Assembly: GCF_050873445.1 (NCBI RefSeq)
Contig: NZ_JBNMIU010000025.1
Location: forward strand, 1-30,384
Source: Acidaminococcus sp050873445
GTDB lineage: Bacteria; Bacillota; Negativicutes; Acidaminococcales; Acidaminococcaceae
Length of the DNA: 30,384 bases
Reading direction: 5' to 3'
Under the pieces are notes generated by a model. The model was not told where the DNA came from, searched no databases, and saw only the letters and a program-made list of their open reading frames with translations. A program made the translations under genes and the position numbers. Positions 30,104-30,384 of this stretch are shown here, piece after piece. Every line of letters starts with the position of its first letter. Position 1 is the first letter of the stretch.

Positions 30104-30244
30104 TGGTTGGTGATTAGTGATTAAGTGATTAGTGATTAGTGATTAGTGATTAGTGATTAGTGGTTAGTGGTTAGTGGTTAGTGGTTAGTGGTTAGTGGTT
30201 AGTGGTTAGTGGTTAGTGGTTAGTGGTTAGTGATTGGTGGTTGG
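30104..30244. repeat. 20-unit heptamer tandem repeat (TGATTAG/TGGTTAG)
   Basis: Twenty consecutive units follow the LysR gene. Five identical TGATTAG units (30126-30160) are followed by ten identical TGGTTAG units (30161-30230), flanked by variant units, one with an added base. The single-base variant is confined to one block, which indicates stepwise expansion by slippage. The array starts 7 nt after the LysR stop codon. Confidence 0.9.
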
Positions 30245-30384
30245 TAAACCGTACCCCTTGTCAAGGACAGTTTCTAAAAGTAGAACCCCCTGTTTTAGAC
30301 AGTTCAACAATTCTGGTACCTTCAAAATGGACATCTGGTAATTGTCTATCAGAAGGCCCCCCAACCATCCAATCACATGCGCGG
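30245..30384. other. Unassigned edge sequence after the heptamer array
   Basis: The last 140 bases carry no recognised gene. The pieces TGTCAAGGACAG and CTGTTTTAGACAG resemble motifs at insertion-sequence ends, as I recall them, but no terminal repeat pair or transposase is visible. The window cuts the region. Confidence 0.25.

Noticed and set aside
30104..30244. CRISPR array
   Set aside because: Units are 7 bp with no spacers, so this is a simple tandem repeat.
30245..30384. Insertion sequence at the right edge
   Set aside because: Some motifs look like insertion-sequence ends, but no transposase or paired terminal repeats can be seen in the window.

Overview
The window is a 30.4 kb stretch of chromosome from an anaerobic diderm Firmicute. 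The best guess is Negativicutes, family Acidaminococcaceae (Acidaminococcus-like). This rests on the six-subunit clostridial-order Rnf complex, luxS, a CitMHS citrate carrier, radical SAM and AmmeMemo genes, and GC-rich genes between AT-rich intergenic gaps. The genus is inference, because no rRNA or species marker is present. Thirty protein-coding genes are called. I found no tRNA, rRNA, CRISPR array, or complete mobile element.

Left part (1-13.8 kb, mostly minus strand). An AT-rich AAA/DUF4143 ATPase gene looks imported. It is followed by luxS and a DUF190 gene, then an acyl-CoA ligase gene overlapping a lipoprotein gene. Divergent from the ligase is a FlK-type acyl-CoA thioesterase. The minus-strand operon trmB - ftsW - class B PBP with PASTA - folD combines tRNA modification, septal wall synthesis and one-carbon metabolism. 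The FolD protein lacks two catalytic residues of the cyclohydrolase reaction. Next come a radical SAM gene, an NlpC/P60 wall hydrolase and an AcoR-like regulator whose sigma54-contact loop and arginine fingers are not conserved.

Centre (13.8-21.8 kb, plus strand). One long operon runs rnfC-D-G-E-A-B, then apbE, a NusG-domain-II protein, a Gx-transporter-family membrane protein and a family 4 uracil-DNA glycosylase. A clear promoter precedes rnfC and a strong terminator follows the glycosylase gene. ApbE should flavinylate RnfD and RnfG. Both predicted attachment sites read T-A-A-T instead of the usual S/T-G-A-T.

Right part (21.8-30.4 kb). A MEMO-AMMECR1 fusion gene overlaps its radical SAM partner gene. 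A two-component system (OmpR-type regulator plus histidine kinase) is followed by a PepSY-like membrane protein whose domain is split by about 100 charged residues. Its promoter carries four TTTCAT-like hexamers at exact 11-bp steps, a likely binding array for the neighbouring regulator. A CitMHS carrier gene and a divergent LysR regulator follow. The window ends in a 20-unit heptamer tandem repeat and an unassigned edge sequence.

Hairpins sharing a GGGGTGTGAA / TTCACACCCC core recur at three operon ends.
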